This document shows positions 27,786 through 36,163 of a stretch of DNA of 64,000 bases, piece by piece. The notes beneath the pieces were generated by a model that ran no database searches, was not told the origin of the DNA, and saw only the letters and a program-made list of their open reading frames with translations. The DNA is taken from positions 1 to 64,000 of the forward strand of contig CAZHOJ010000013.1 of the NCBI GenBank assembly GCA_964534125.1, read 5' to 3'. Made by a program: the position numbers and the translations under genes. Numbering within the stretch: position 1 is the stretch's first letter; every line of letters begins with the position of its first letter. The DNA is from 2-02-FULL-55-14 sp964534125. GTDB taxonomy: Bacteria; Bacteroidota; Ignavibacteria; UBA10030.

Positions 27786-28529
27786 TCAGTTGGCTGGCTG
27801 ACGTCGTTTCGCGAGTGGGTGGTCCATGGCCTCAAGCGCCTCGACCGCGAGACGTGCCATGAGGCGCGCACCGTACTCCGAAAAATGGGTATTGTCCTGT
27901 TTGCCTTCGGGAAGAGAGGCAAATACGCCGGGTGCGATCCACAGGAAGATCCGCTTCGAGCCTTCCGGACCATGCTCAATGATGACCTTCTCGCTCAGGC
28001 GGTGCATGTCCACAAGCGGCACATCCAGTTCCGCGGCTGCCCCGCGGACAAGGTCCGGGTAGACACCATGGACGTCGTAGAACGTTCCCGTCGAATCGAA
28101 CCGCCGCCGCATGATGGGTGTGCAGAGGATCGGGTACGCCTCTCTGGACCGGGTCTCCCGGACGAATCGCCGGAGATTCTCTTTGAAGGTTTCAGGCGGA
28201 GTGTATCGGTCCCCTTTCTCTTTGCTCTGGTCGTTGTGCCCGAACTGGATGATGACATAGTCCCCTGCGTGCAGGCGGGCCATCACGGTGTCCCATCGTC
28301 CTTCGCGGATGAACGAGCCGGTGCTGCGGCCGTTCCGTGCATGGTTCTCGATGCGCACATCGTCGGTGAAGAATTCTGGAAATATCTGGCCCCAGCCGCG
28401 CTCGGGATTATCCTCGAGAGGTTTGTCGGCCATGGTGGAGTCGCCGATCATGAAGACTGTGATGACGCCGTCCTGCAGATGATGGATCGTTCCGGCAACG
28501 ATCACCACGAGAAGCGCCAGAGTTCTCAT
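27786..28529 (-). CDS. Rhamnogalacturonan acetylesterase, CE12 (SGNH)
   Basis: 247 residues from the ATG at 28529, which overlaps the CE8 stop (ATGA). An N-terminal hydrophobic segment precedes the SGNH blocks: FMIGDSTMADK with the nucleophile Ser, ARNGRSTGSF with Gly, IIQFGHNDQS with Asn, and DNTHFSEYGA with the Asp-x-x-His pair. It deacetylates acetylated pectin backbones so the lyases can act. Length and blocks match CE12 (YesT/RhgT type). Confidence 0.9.
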   Translation of the reverse strand: MRTLALLVVIVAGTIHHLQDGVITVFMIGDSTMADKPLEDNPERGWGQIFPEFFTDDVRIENHARNGRSTGSFIREGRWDTVMARLHAGDYVIIQFGHNDQSKEKGDRYTPPETFKENLRRFVRETRSREAYPILCTPIMRRRFDSTGTFYDVHGVYPDLVRGAAAELDVPLVDMHRLSEKVIIEHGPEGSKRIFLWIAPGVFASLPEGKQDNTHFSEYGARLMARLAVEALEAMDHPLAKRRQPAN

Positions 28530-29818
28530 CGTTCGGTCCTGAATGTCCACTGATCGCTCCGGGCGGGTCCGTCCGGCCCGTCGGATTCAACGTACCAAAA
28601 ATATTGTGTACCTGACTGCAGTGTATCTGTCATGAATGTCGAGTGGGTCACTGTGTGCAGCTGAAGTGCATCCGGGTCAGTTCCCAGCGCGATACGTTCT
28701 GCGGTCGCTCCCCGGGCTGGCGTCCATGTGAGTATCGCTCCATGTCGCGGAATCTCGTAGGCCCCATCGGCAGGGACCGGAAGCGCAGGGAAGGGAAGGA
28801 CCGGCGGTAGCGTGCGTTCTGGGTCCCACCTTCCGTCGAATGTCCATACGGGACCGATCTGACGGTGATCCGGCTGCCCCTCGGCGGTCTCGAGGTTGTC
28901 CGCATGCCACGCGTAGTCCCCTCCCTCGCGTGTGCAGTTCCAGAAATAATGCCGTGCGCCCCACTGCCACGCAACGAGATTCGGAGAATCCGGCGCATAG
29001 ATGGGCGTGTCGGCCATGGCCTTGCTGAACGTGCAGTCGAGCAGGAAGAACTGCGCATCGCGGTGGTGTCGCCCAAGCGGAAAACCTGGACGGCCGTCGA
29101 AGGCGGAATGCCTGATGACGAACTTCTGAGACCGCTCAGCGCTCCCGTCGTGCCAGATGCTCGCGCTCATGTTGTGGCCGAAAAAGGACGAATTCGTGAC
29201 GTAGCACCATCCCCGCGGGCAGACATAATCGACCCACCCTTCGAACGAGCAGAACGCGTGGTAGTACATGCCGGATTCCCGGTTCCAGAGGCTCACAGCA
29301 TCGCCACCGGCAGAACGGATAATACAATAGAGGAGCGAGATCCGGGTCGCGTCGAAACCCCTTATGGTGAACTGATGGCTTCGGTCTTTCGCGCTGTCGC
29401 CGTAGGTGTTCTCGATCGTCATGTTCCCTATGACGACGTTGCTGGCCCCCTTTCCAAGGGAAACGACAGCGGCGCCCCAGTCATCGCCGTGTATCGCGAC
29501 CCATGATGACCGGTGGACGGGGTATCGTAAAATGGTCGACGTTCGGTCTTCGCCGATGATCGCGATGCTTCCGTTTGTGATGCATACCTTCTCTGCATAC
29601 ACCCCTTGACGTACGAGGATGAGTCGAATGTGTGAACCATCGTTGTCCAGCATGTCGAGCGCTTCCTGTACCGAGCGGGCATCTCCTTTCCCGGCTTTGT
29701 CCACAATGAGGGTGCGGCCGACGGACTGTCGCAATGTCGTCTCTGTGGCAGGATCTGTGCAAGCAATGAAGCTTAGAGCGCTCACGCAGATCGGCAGGAT
29801 AAGGTATTGATGGGTCAA
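28526..29818 (-). CDS. Pectin methylesterase CE8 (lipoprotein) with fibronectin-III-like tail
   Basis: 430 residues with a lipobox-like SALSFIACTD. The CE8 beta-helix includes HQFTIRGFDATRISL, GDAVSLWNRESGMYYH, the catalytic-Asp segment FEGWVDYVCPRGWCYVTNSS, and FPLGRHHRDAQFF with the conserved Arg. Residues about 335-430 resemble a fibronectin III domain. It demethylates pectin ahead of pectate lyases. First gene of the leftward operon, 228 bp from the divergent regulator, so it probably sets entry into the whole set. Confidence 0.9.
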   Translation of the reverse strand: MTHQYLILPICVSALSFIACTDPATETTLRQSVGRTLIVDKAGKGDARSVQEALDMLDNDGSHIRLILVRQGVYAEKVCITNGSIAIIGEDRTSTILRYPVHRSSWVAIHGDDWGAAVVSLGKGASNVVIGNMTIENTYGDSAKDRSHQFTIRGFDATRISLLYCIIRSAGGDAVSLWNRESGMYYHAFCSFEGWVDYVCPRGWCYVTNSSFFGHNMSASIWHDGSAERSQKFVIRHSAFDGRPGFPLGRHHRDAQFFLLDCTFSKAMADTPIYAPDSPNLVAWQWGARHYFWNCTREGGDYAWHADNLETAEGQPDHRQIGPVWTFDGRWDPERTLPPVLPFPALPVPADGAYEIPRHGAILTWTPARGATAERIALGTDPDALQLHTVTHSTFMTDTLQSGTQYFWYVESDGPDGPARSDQWTFRTER

Positions 29819-29932
29819 GGCGAATTTCAGGTAATCCCAGCTGGCGTCCGAGAATTATCGTTCACTTTATCGTTTAAGAAATTCGGCATTCGCGGCAACT
29901 TAGTCAATTAGAATCTTGTGAGGCGGAGCATG

Positions 29933-29952
29933 CATTCCCATAAATGGGAATG
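29933..29952. promoter_or_regulatory. 20-bp perfect palindrome in divergent region
   Basis: CATTCCCATAAATGGGAATG: 9-bp arms with the 2-base centre AA. It differs in sequence from the GntR-type operator. It lies 36 bases before the -35 box of the regulator promoter and upstream of the likely CE8 promoter, so it could be an activator site serving both directions. Confidence 0.55.
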
Positions 29953-29987
29953 TTGCCAATTCTCTTTAAGTTTTTCAGAGATCTCTA

Positions 29988-30016
29988 TTGACACTCCCAA
30001 AGTATTGCGATACAAT
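29988..30016 (+). promoter_or_regulatory. Promoter of the GntR regulator operon
   Basis: TTGACA (29988-29993), 17-base spacer, TACAAT (30011-30016). The operator begins at the next base, so repressor binding would cover the start point. The start codon at 30047 lies about 24 nt after the expected +1. Confidence 0.7.
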
Positions 30017-30034
30017 TTGTATGACATCATACAA
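30017..30034. promoter_or_regulatory. GntR-type operator (perfect palindrome)
   Basis: TTGTATGACATCATACAA has perfect 8-bp arms (TTGTATGA) with a 2-base centre, directly after the -10 box and 13 bases before the start codon of the regulator gene. The size and position suit autorepression by a FadR-type GntR dimer. A near-identical copy is at 23072-23089. Confidence 0.75.
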
Positions 30035-30046
30035 GTTAGGACTCCA

Positions 30047-30784
30047 ATGGGAAAGTTCTCACCTGTCAAGAAGCAGCAATCGCTCAGCAAGCATGTCGAG
30101 TCTGAGATCGAAGCAGCCATTCGGTCCAGGCGCTTTATCCCCGGTTCGAAGCTTCCGTCCGAGAATGTCCTGTGCACGCAGTTTGGTGTCAGCCGTACGG
30201 CGATCCGGGAGGCGATCCGGATGCTGAACGCACGCGGGATGGTCGAGGTCTTCAAGGGGAGGGGAGTCTTCGTCAGCCATGTGAGCGCATCGAGTGTTAC
30301 GGAACCACTCTCGCTGTATCTCGAACTGACTTCGGAGCGGCATCACGTTCTTCATGTCGTCCATGCGCGCCAGATCATCGAGCCCCCCATCGCAGCATCG
30401 GCCGCACAGTATCACACGGAAGAAGATGCAGCGCGCCTCCTGAAAGACATCGAGGACCTCAGGACCTGCGATGGTGATTTTGCAGAGCTTGCGGCTCTCG
30501 ATATGCGCTTCCATCTCAACATCGCGCGGTCATCAGAGAATCCGATCATCCCCCTCATCCTGGAACCCATCCATCGGCTGCTTCCTCAGATCAAATCGAC
30601 GATCTATGCAAGCGTCGACGATGCGAAGGATTCCGCGCTCATTTGGCATCAGAAGATCATTGACCGTATCCTCGCCCGGGATAGCGAAGGAGCGAGGGAA
30701 GCAATGACAAATCATCTTATCATCGCAGAGGAACATGCACGGAAGATGCTTGACAGTACAACGGGTCAGAAAGACAAAATCTGA
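30047..30784 (+). CDS. GntR/FadR-family (FCD) transcriptional regulator
   Basis: 245 residues from the ATG at 30047, which has AGGA 6 bases upstream; a longer reading would cross the promoter and operator. Winged helix about 12-75 (SKLPSENVLCTQFGVSRTAIREAIRMLN, GRGVFVSH) and an FCD ligand domain about 95-230 with the metal-binding Asp and His residues (ALDMRFHLNIA, IWHQKI, NHLIIAEEH). Related regulators (UxuR/ExuR, LldR) sense hexuronates or organic acids. Its stop overlaps the heparinase start (TGATG), so it heads the right operon and probably represses it and itself until a uronate signal appears. Confidence 0.88.
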   Translation: MGKFSPVKKQQSLSKHVESEIEAAIRSRRFIPGSKLPSENVLCTQFGVSRTAIREAIRMLNARGMVEVFKGRGVFVSHVSASSVTEPLSLYLELTSERHHVLHVVHARQIIEPPIAASAAQYHTEEDAARLLKDIEDLRTCDGDFAELAALDMRFHLNIARSSENPIIPLILEPIHRLLPQIKSTIYASVDDAKDSALIWHQKIIDRILARDSEGAREAMTNHLIIAEEHARKMLDSTTGQKDKI

Positions 30785-33249
30785 TGAGTACCTCAGGGTA
30801 CGTTGGCGGACGGAAGTCGATGGCCGCTCCGCACAAGGGACGACGTTGCTGTCTCGAAAAGGGACTGACAGCCAGGTCGCTTCTTCTTCTCATCGTCCTG
30901 CTTCACGCCGGATACGCCCAGTCCCGAAAGCTCTTCCCGAGCGATACCATCCCCAGGGACCGATTGCTGAGCACAGGTGAACTTCTGCAGTTGCTCGACC
31001 CGACCGATCCTTCCCTCGGGCAGATACATTCCCGGCTCACCTCCGGCGATACCTCCGCCGCAGCATCCCTCTTCCTCGACCACCTCCGATCCAGACCATT
31101 CCCCGTATACTTCTTCCGTCCCTCCGAAATGACGGAGAGAGTGCGCGCATACGCGGCGGAGTATCCGGAGGATCTCGATTATGCCCAGCGCACAGCCCGT
31201 CGGTACGTGGAACAATATGGATCCGATGTGGACTGGAAGGTCCCTGGCGCGGACCTGCGTGGCGAAGCTCATACGCCGAACACGGTCAGGTTCCTCGCCC
31301 GGCAGCTCTACGCTGAGAACTTCGCCGTCCTGGCCCTGCTCCGCGGGGACAGAACGACGGCGGATTTTCAGATGGCACAGCTCCGTGATTTTCTGCAGGA
31401 CTTTGCCGCGGGCAACGTAGAGCGGGGCGGCAATGACGTCTTCGAACGGTTCTACGGCGGGCATCGCATCCGGAACCTGATGATGTTCCAGCAGATGCTC
31501 CTCGCCTCGGAATTCCTGACTGACGACGATCACATGCTGCTTCTCCGCTCGTTCATGCTGCACGGGGCCATCATCATCGAGAAGTGCTCGAAGTTCAATT
31601 GGGGCAACCACCAGCTGGTGGGCCTCTGTGCGCTCTACGAAATGACGATGATGTACCCTGAGTTTCCCGTGATGCGCGAGTGGAATGCGACAGTGTTCAC
31701 CCTGATCCTGGAACACCTGGAGAAAGAAGTGAAGGCGGACGGATTCCAGTTCGAGCGGGCGTCGCATTATTTTAAGCTGGATATCTACAATTACTTCCGC
31801 GTCTTCCAGCTTGCTGAACGCAATGGCATGATTCTCCCGGATTGGGCGACGGACCGCTACCGCCGCATGTTCGATGCGATCGTCGCAGTGCTGATGCCGA
31901 ACGGTTCCATGCCACCGCTGCAGGACGCCCAGGACACATACATCGGCTACCGGAACATCGACGATGCCCGGAAGTCGCTTGGGGTCTCTGAGACGAGCAA
32001 CTCGGCGGAGCTTGTGGATCCCTCGGAGGGTCCCTTCATGGCGCTCGGCGCGTACCTGTTCCGTGAGCCCCGCTTCAAAGCGTTCGGGGATGCGAAACTC
32101 CATCCGGCATTCCGCTGGTTCCTGCCCACCGACGCCGATGACGTCTATCAGACCCTTGCTGTGTCCCCTCCGGCGTTCACGTCTGTCGCTCTCCACGAGA
32201 GCGGCTACTACGTTATGCGGGGAGGATGGGAGAAGAACGCTTCGTACATGATCATCGACGGCGGGCTCGCCGAATACAAACCGGACCATACGCATGGCGG
32301 CGTTCTGGGTGTCATCGCATATTCGCATGGCGCAATGGTCCTTCCCAACTACAGGGTACGGTACAGCGATCCCTCCTATCCTTTCCTCAAAAATTCCTAC
32401 GTCAAGAATGTCGCGCTTGCCGACAGCATCGAGCAGGGCAGACGGTGGATCGGGAATGCGGCACGTACGGGATTCGGAAAGTGGGCCTGGCTGCCGACCC
32501 CCAGTGTCCACCGATGGGTGACCGGCCGGTCCGCTGACTTCTTTTCTGCCACGCACAATGCGTTCGATACGGTGGGCGTGCAGTATTCGCGAAGCATCAT
32601 CTTCCTCAGGCCTTCAGCCTGGCTCGTTATCGATGATTTTGACGGCGGCTCTTCACCTCACACGTACCAGCAACTCTGGCAGGGATCCTTCACAGAAGGT
32701 CCCGGCGCCGTTGCCGCGACAGTCGTTGGTCCTGCCCGGCTGGTCGTCCGTCAGGCCGAACCCTCCCTGACCGTCTCAAAGGGGGAACGGTATGGGACGA
32801 CCTCCGTCGCGTTCGCGTCGAACGCCTCGCCCTCGCACACGTTCATAACGATGGTGCAGGCATCGTCGTCCGGCGAGACGGCCGGTGCAGGAACTGTGTC
32901 GCGGCATGAAGGAACGATCAGGTTGTCCATCGGCAGCACGGAAGCATCGGTCACGTTCCCCGGGCATCAGTTCGGCACGGGGAAGCCGATCGGGAGCGCT
33001 GTCGTTCGGACACGCGACGCTTCCGGGCAGTACTGTGTGACGGCGATCGGCGTCAGAACCGTTGACCTGGAGGGTGCCGATCTCCTGTCGGACACTTCGG
33101 TGTCCCTCGAACTTGAGGAGGTCTCAGCCAACACGTGGGAAGGGCGCATCTTTGAAGGAGATGCGGGATCTCTTTCGCTCAGAATGTCGAATGGAACGAT
33201 ATCAACGATCGCCGTCTCAGGCGACAAAACCTTCAATATAAGGTGGTAA
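30784..33249 (+). CDS. Heparinase II/III-family polysaccharide lyase
   Basis: 821 residues. The signal-like segment is internal (about 30-45), so the true start may be Met13. The N-terminal alpha/alpha toroid carries FNWGNHQLVG with Asn275-His276, the usual catalytic pair, and the C-terminal part carries GYYVMRGGW and PDHTHGGVLGVIAYSHG, the His-rich metal/catalytic segment of the heparinase II/III beta-sandwich. It is likely a uronate-polymer lyase of a PL15/PL17/PL39-like group, but it is clearly distinct from the true PL17 at 41704. It is translationally coupled to the regulator and followed 5 bases later by the TonB receptor. Confidence 0.78.
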   Translation: MSTSGYVGGRKSMAAPHKGRRCCLEKGLTARSLLLLIVLLHAGYAQSRKLFPSDTIPRDRLLSTGELLQLLDPTDPSLGQIHSRLTSGDTSAAASLFLDHLRSRPFPVYFFRPSEMTERVRAYAAEYPEDLDYAQRTARRYVEQYGSDVDWKVPGADLRGEAHTPNTVRFLARQLYAENFAVLALLRGDRTTADFQMAQLRDFLQDFAAGNVERGGNDVFERFYGGHRIRNLMMFQQMLLASEFLTDDDHMLLLRSFMLHGAIIIEKCSKFNWGNHQLVGLCALYEMTMMYPEFPVMREWNATVFTLILEHLEKEVKADGFQFERASHYFKLDIYNYFRVFQLAERNGMILPDWATDRYRRMFDAIVAVLMPNGSMPPLQDAQDTYIGYRNIDDARKSLGVSETSNSAELVDPSEGPFMALGAYLFREPRFKAFGDAKLHPAFRWFLPTDADDVYQTLAVSPPAFTSVALHESGYYVMRGGWEKNASYMIIDGGLAEYKPDHTHGGVLGVIAYSHGAMVLPNYRVRYSDPSYPFLKNSYVKNVALADSIEQGRRWIGNAARTGFGKWAWLPTPSVHRWVTGRSADFFSATHNAFDTVGVQYSRSIIFLRPSAWLVIDDFDGGSSPHTYQQLWQGSFTEGPGAVAATVVGPARLVVRQAEPSLTVSKGERYGTTSVAFASNASPSHTFITMVQASSSGETAGAGTVSRHEGTIRLSIGSTEASVTFPGHQFGTGKPIGSAVVRTRDASGQYCVTAIGVRTVDLEGADLLSDTSVSLELEEVSANTWEGRIFEGDAGSLSLRMSNGTISTIAVSGDKTFNIRW

Positions 33250-33253
33250 TGCT

Positions 33254-36163
33254 ATGACAGGACCGAACAGAAGGTTGTGGATGGTGCTGTTCCTCGGAGC
33301 AGCGCTGGGACTCTCTGCATTTGCTCAGGATGCCGGAAAGGTCTCAGGCCGGGTCGTGGACAAGGCGACCGGTGAGGGGATGATCAGTGCGAATGTGATC
33401 ATCAAGGGGACCCGGCTGGGTGCAGCGACAGACCTTGACGGGTACTATTTCATCCTGAACGTTGCCCCGGGTGAGTACGAGGTGTCCGCAAGCATGCTGG
33501 GGTATCAGACGATGACCCAGCAGCAGGTGATCGTGAACATCAACAGGACAACGACGCTCGATTTTACGCTCCAGGAAACGACGGTCGACATCGGTGAAGA
33601 GATCACCGTTGTAGCCGAGCGTCCGGACGTCCAGCCGGAGAAGACCTCGACGAGCGAGATCGTGCGCGCCATCGAGGTCTATGATCTGCCGGGCATCAGC
33701 GACCTCAGCTCGGTGCTCAACCTTTCGGCAGACGTCGTCGACGGCCACTTCCGTGGAGGCCGGGAAGGGGAGGAGCTCTACAACCTCGGTGGTATGGGTA
33801 TCGTCAATCCTCTGAATGCCGCGGCGGCGTTCGTTCCCAACCTGAGCGCGGTAGAGGAGGTCGAGGTGATCACGAGCGGATTCAGCGCCCAGTACGGGAA
33901 CGCGCAGTCCGGTGTCGTGAACATCTCTATGAAAGAGGGGGGCGCCAAATGGCGTGCCCGTGCGGAGCTTCGCGCGCGCGTCCCCGGCTACAAGTTCTTC
34001 GGGACCAATCCCTTCAGTGAGAAGGGGAATCCTTACCTCCAGATCTTCAACTCGCCGGAGAAGTGGGCGGGAGTCGATACTGCCACCGGAAGCTGGTACC
34101 TCGACGTCATCTCGTACGGGTTCACCACCCGCTACGGCAAGGACACGATCCAGGCATCGCAGATCGCCTATGAACTGTGGCGCCAGGCGCGGCGGAACCT
34201 CAACCGCGAGTTCGACAACACGTGGGACCACACCGTCGATGTGACCATCGGCGGGCCGGTCTCGGACGACGTCCGGATGTTCATGTCCGCGCGGATGGAG
34301 AAGGAGTGGCCCATCGTGCCGACGCTGGAGCCGGACGAGAACCGTCAGCTGATGGGGAACGTAGCGGTCGACGTCGCGCATGGGATGAACCTCCGGTTCT
34401 CGAGTGCATGGAGCACCAGGCGCGACAACCTGTTCGCCGGCCTGGGGGGGACGAGCTACTCGTCATTCACCCGGTGGCTGTGGGACCCGGGGCAGGGCAT
34501 CAGCCGCTCGTTGCAGGACAACCTCCAACTCGGCGTCCGATTCGTCCACACGCTCAGCGACAGGACATTCTATGAAGTGAAAGTGAACAGGCTCGCCACT
34601 TCCTACCGGGATGGCGCGCCGGTCGTCAGTCCCGACCGGTATGTCAGCGACGATCAGAACATTGCCATCTGGCGGTACTTCAACACCCCGGATAATTTCC
34701 GTGTCGCACAGACCGACAACGATTTCCGGAACGAGACCACGCGCACGCTGTCGATCGACGCCGCCCTGACGAGCCAGGTGACACAGTCGCACCTGCTGCT
34801 CGCGGGCCTGCAAATGAACCAGTACACGATCGACGTCCTGAACCGGCTCAGCATGAGCACAGCAGCGACCGAGCAGTATGAGGCATATGCCGCCAAGCCG
34901 TTCGAATGGGGCGTGTTCGTGCAGGACAAGATGGAGTTCGAAGGGATGATCGCGAACATCGGCCTCCGCTTCGATTATTACAACCAGAACGTCGATTACT
35001 ACAGCGATCCGTTCTTCCCGTACCGGTCATTCGATTCGCTCGGCATCCCGGTCTACGATCCGGATCTCGCGCCGAGAATGAGGACACCGGCGGTGACGCG
35101 GCTGCAGCCGAGGATCGGCATCTCCTTCCCCGTCTCTGAGAACACCGTGTTCCACCTGAACTACGGCTCGTTCCTCCAGCGGCCGTCGTTCGAACGGACC
35201 GTCTACTCCCGCATCTCGCGGTCGAACCTGACCCAGGTGCGTTTGGGGAACCCGACGCTCAAACCGCAGGATACGAAGAGCTATGATGTGGGGATAACGC
35301 AAGGGCTCGGGGAGGGATTCACGCTCGACGTCAGCGGCTACTACAAGGACGTCAGCAACCTTTTGCAGCTGGCGTTCTTCTTCGATTCGCAGAACTTCGC
35401 CTATCAGACCTTCGTGAACAGGGACTATGCTGACATCAGGGGATTCAGCCTCTCCCTGCGCAAACGAAAAGGGGACATCCGGGGGTCGATCAAGTACCGC
35501 TATGAGGTGGCCACCGGCAAGAGCGCGACGCCTTTCAATGCCACACCGACCTTTTACGAGCCGAGGGGGACCAACACGCCTCAGGATGTGCTCCCCTCGC
35601 CCAAGGACATCATCCTCGACTTCGACAGGACGCATAACGTCATCGTCAACGTCATCTACAGTACGGACCGGGAGTTCGGCCCGGTGCTCTTTGACTATCC
35701 GGTCCTCGGGGATGTCACCGTCTCGGCGAATGCGCGCTTCCGCAGCGGCCGGCCCTATACATACAACACGCAGGGCCTGAACCTCATCAATAACAAGCGC
35801 TCGCCGTTCGAGCAGAGCACGGATTTCAAGATCAGCAAACGTGTCCGCGACTTCTTCGGCGCGGATGCGACGTTCCAGATCGAGATCTTCAACGTGTTCA
35901 ACGACCGGATGTACGACTACTCGTCGGTCTTCCAGAGCATCACATCGACCTCGGCCGGAAGCAGCTCGAACAACAGGAACATCGAGAAGTACGAATCGAA
36001 CGAGTACATCAATGTCGCGGACGAGTTCAGCCCATCGGGCTTCACCCGGGCTCCTTCGCTCCATTATTACGACGAATTCTATCCGTTCCTGGTCAACCAG
36101 GAATGGCTGCTCTATGAGAACCAGCCGCGTTCGATCTGGTTCGGGATTGTGTTCAATCTATGA
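33254..36163 (+). CDS. TonB-dependent receptor (SusC-like) 2
   Basis: 969 residues: signal peptide about 1-25, carboxypeptidase-regulatory domain about 28-110 (SGRVVDKATGEGMISANVII), plug about 120-230 (GGREGEELYNLGGMGIVNP, GFSAQYGNAQSGVVNISMK), then the barrel ending WFGIVFNL. It follows a lyase gene by 5 bases and overlaps its companion by ATGA (36160-36163). Its context suggests import of alginate-type oligouronides. Confidence 0.92.
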   Translation: MTGPNRRLWMVLFLGAALGLSAFAQDAGKVSGRVVDKATGEGMISANVIIKGTRLGAATDLDGYYFILNVAPGEYEVSASMLGYQTMTQQQVIVNINRTTTLDFTLQETTVDIGEEITVVAERPDVQPEKTSTSEIVRAIEVYDLPGISDLSSVLNLSADVVDGHFRGGREGEELYNLGGMGIVNPLNAAAAFVPNLSAVEEVEVITSGFSAQYGNAQSGVVNISMKEGGAKWRARAELRARVPGYKFFGTNPFSEKGNPYLQIFNSPEKWAGVDTATGSWYLDVISYGFTTRYGKDTIQASQIAYELWRQARRNLNREFDNTWDHTVDVTIGGPVSDDVRMFMSARMEKEWPIVPTLEPDENRQLMGNVAVDVAHGMNLRFSSAWSTRRDNLFAGLGGTSYSSFTRWLWDPGQGISRSLQDNLQLGVRFVHTLSDRTFYEVKVNRLATSYRDGAPVVSPDRYVSDDQNIAIWRYFNTPDNFRVAQTDNDFRNETTRTLSIDAALTSQVTQSHLLLAGLQMNQYTIDVLNRLSMSTAATEQYEAYAAKPFEWGVFVQDKMEFEGMIANIGLRFDYYNQNVDYYSDPFFPYRSFDSLGIPVYDPDLAPRMRTPAVTRLQPRIGISFPVSENTVFHLNYGSFLQRPSFERTVYSRISRSNLTQVRLGNPTLKPQDTKSYDVGITQGLGEGFTLDVSGYYKDVSNLLQLAFFFDSQNFAYQTFVNRDYADIRGFSLSLRKRKGDIRGSIKYRYEVATGKSATPFNATPTFYEPRGTNTPQDVLPSPKDIILDFDRTHNVIVNVIYSTDREFGPVLFDYPVLGDVTVSANARFRSGRPYTYNTQGLNLINNKRSPFEQSTDFKISKRVRDFFGADATFQIEIFNVFNDRMYDYSSVFQSITSTSAGSSSNNRNIEKYESNEYINVADEFSPSGFTRAPSLHYYDEFYPFLVNQEWLLYENQPRSIWFGIVFNL

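Larger units (their letters stand above)
29819..30046. promoter_or_regulatory. Divergent regulatory region of the island
   Basis: A 228-bp AT-rich region between CE8 (minus) and the regulator (plus). It holds the 20-bp palindrome at 29933-29952, a clear plus-strand promoter at 29988-30016, the 18-bp operator at 30017-30034, and a direct repeat TTATCGTT about 12 bases apart near 29854-29873. On the minus strand TTGACT with GAATTT 17 bases on (about 29912-29884) is a possible CE8 promoter. Confidence 0.7.

Noticed and set aside
29918..30046. N-terminal extension of the GntR regulator from an upstream ATG
   Set aside because: It would translate through the promoter and operator and adds 43 residues not found in the family; ATG 30047 has a ribosome site.
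30793..32556. Long antisense reading frame (587 codons) opposite the heparinase-family gene
   Set aside because: It mirrors a clear lyase gene in a GC-rich sequence, has no ribosome site or family pattern, and is rich in Arg, His and Val as shadows are. The same applies to antisense frames at 4388-5638, 18383-19843, 33344-34381 and 35027-36064.
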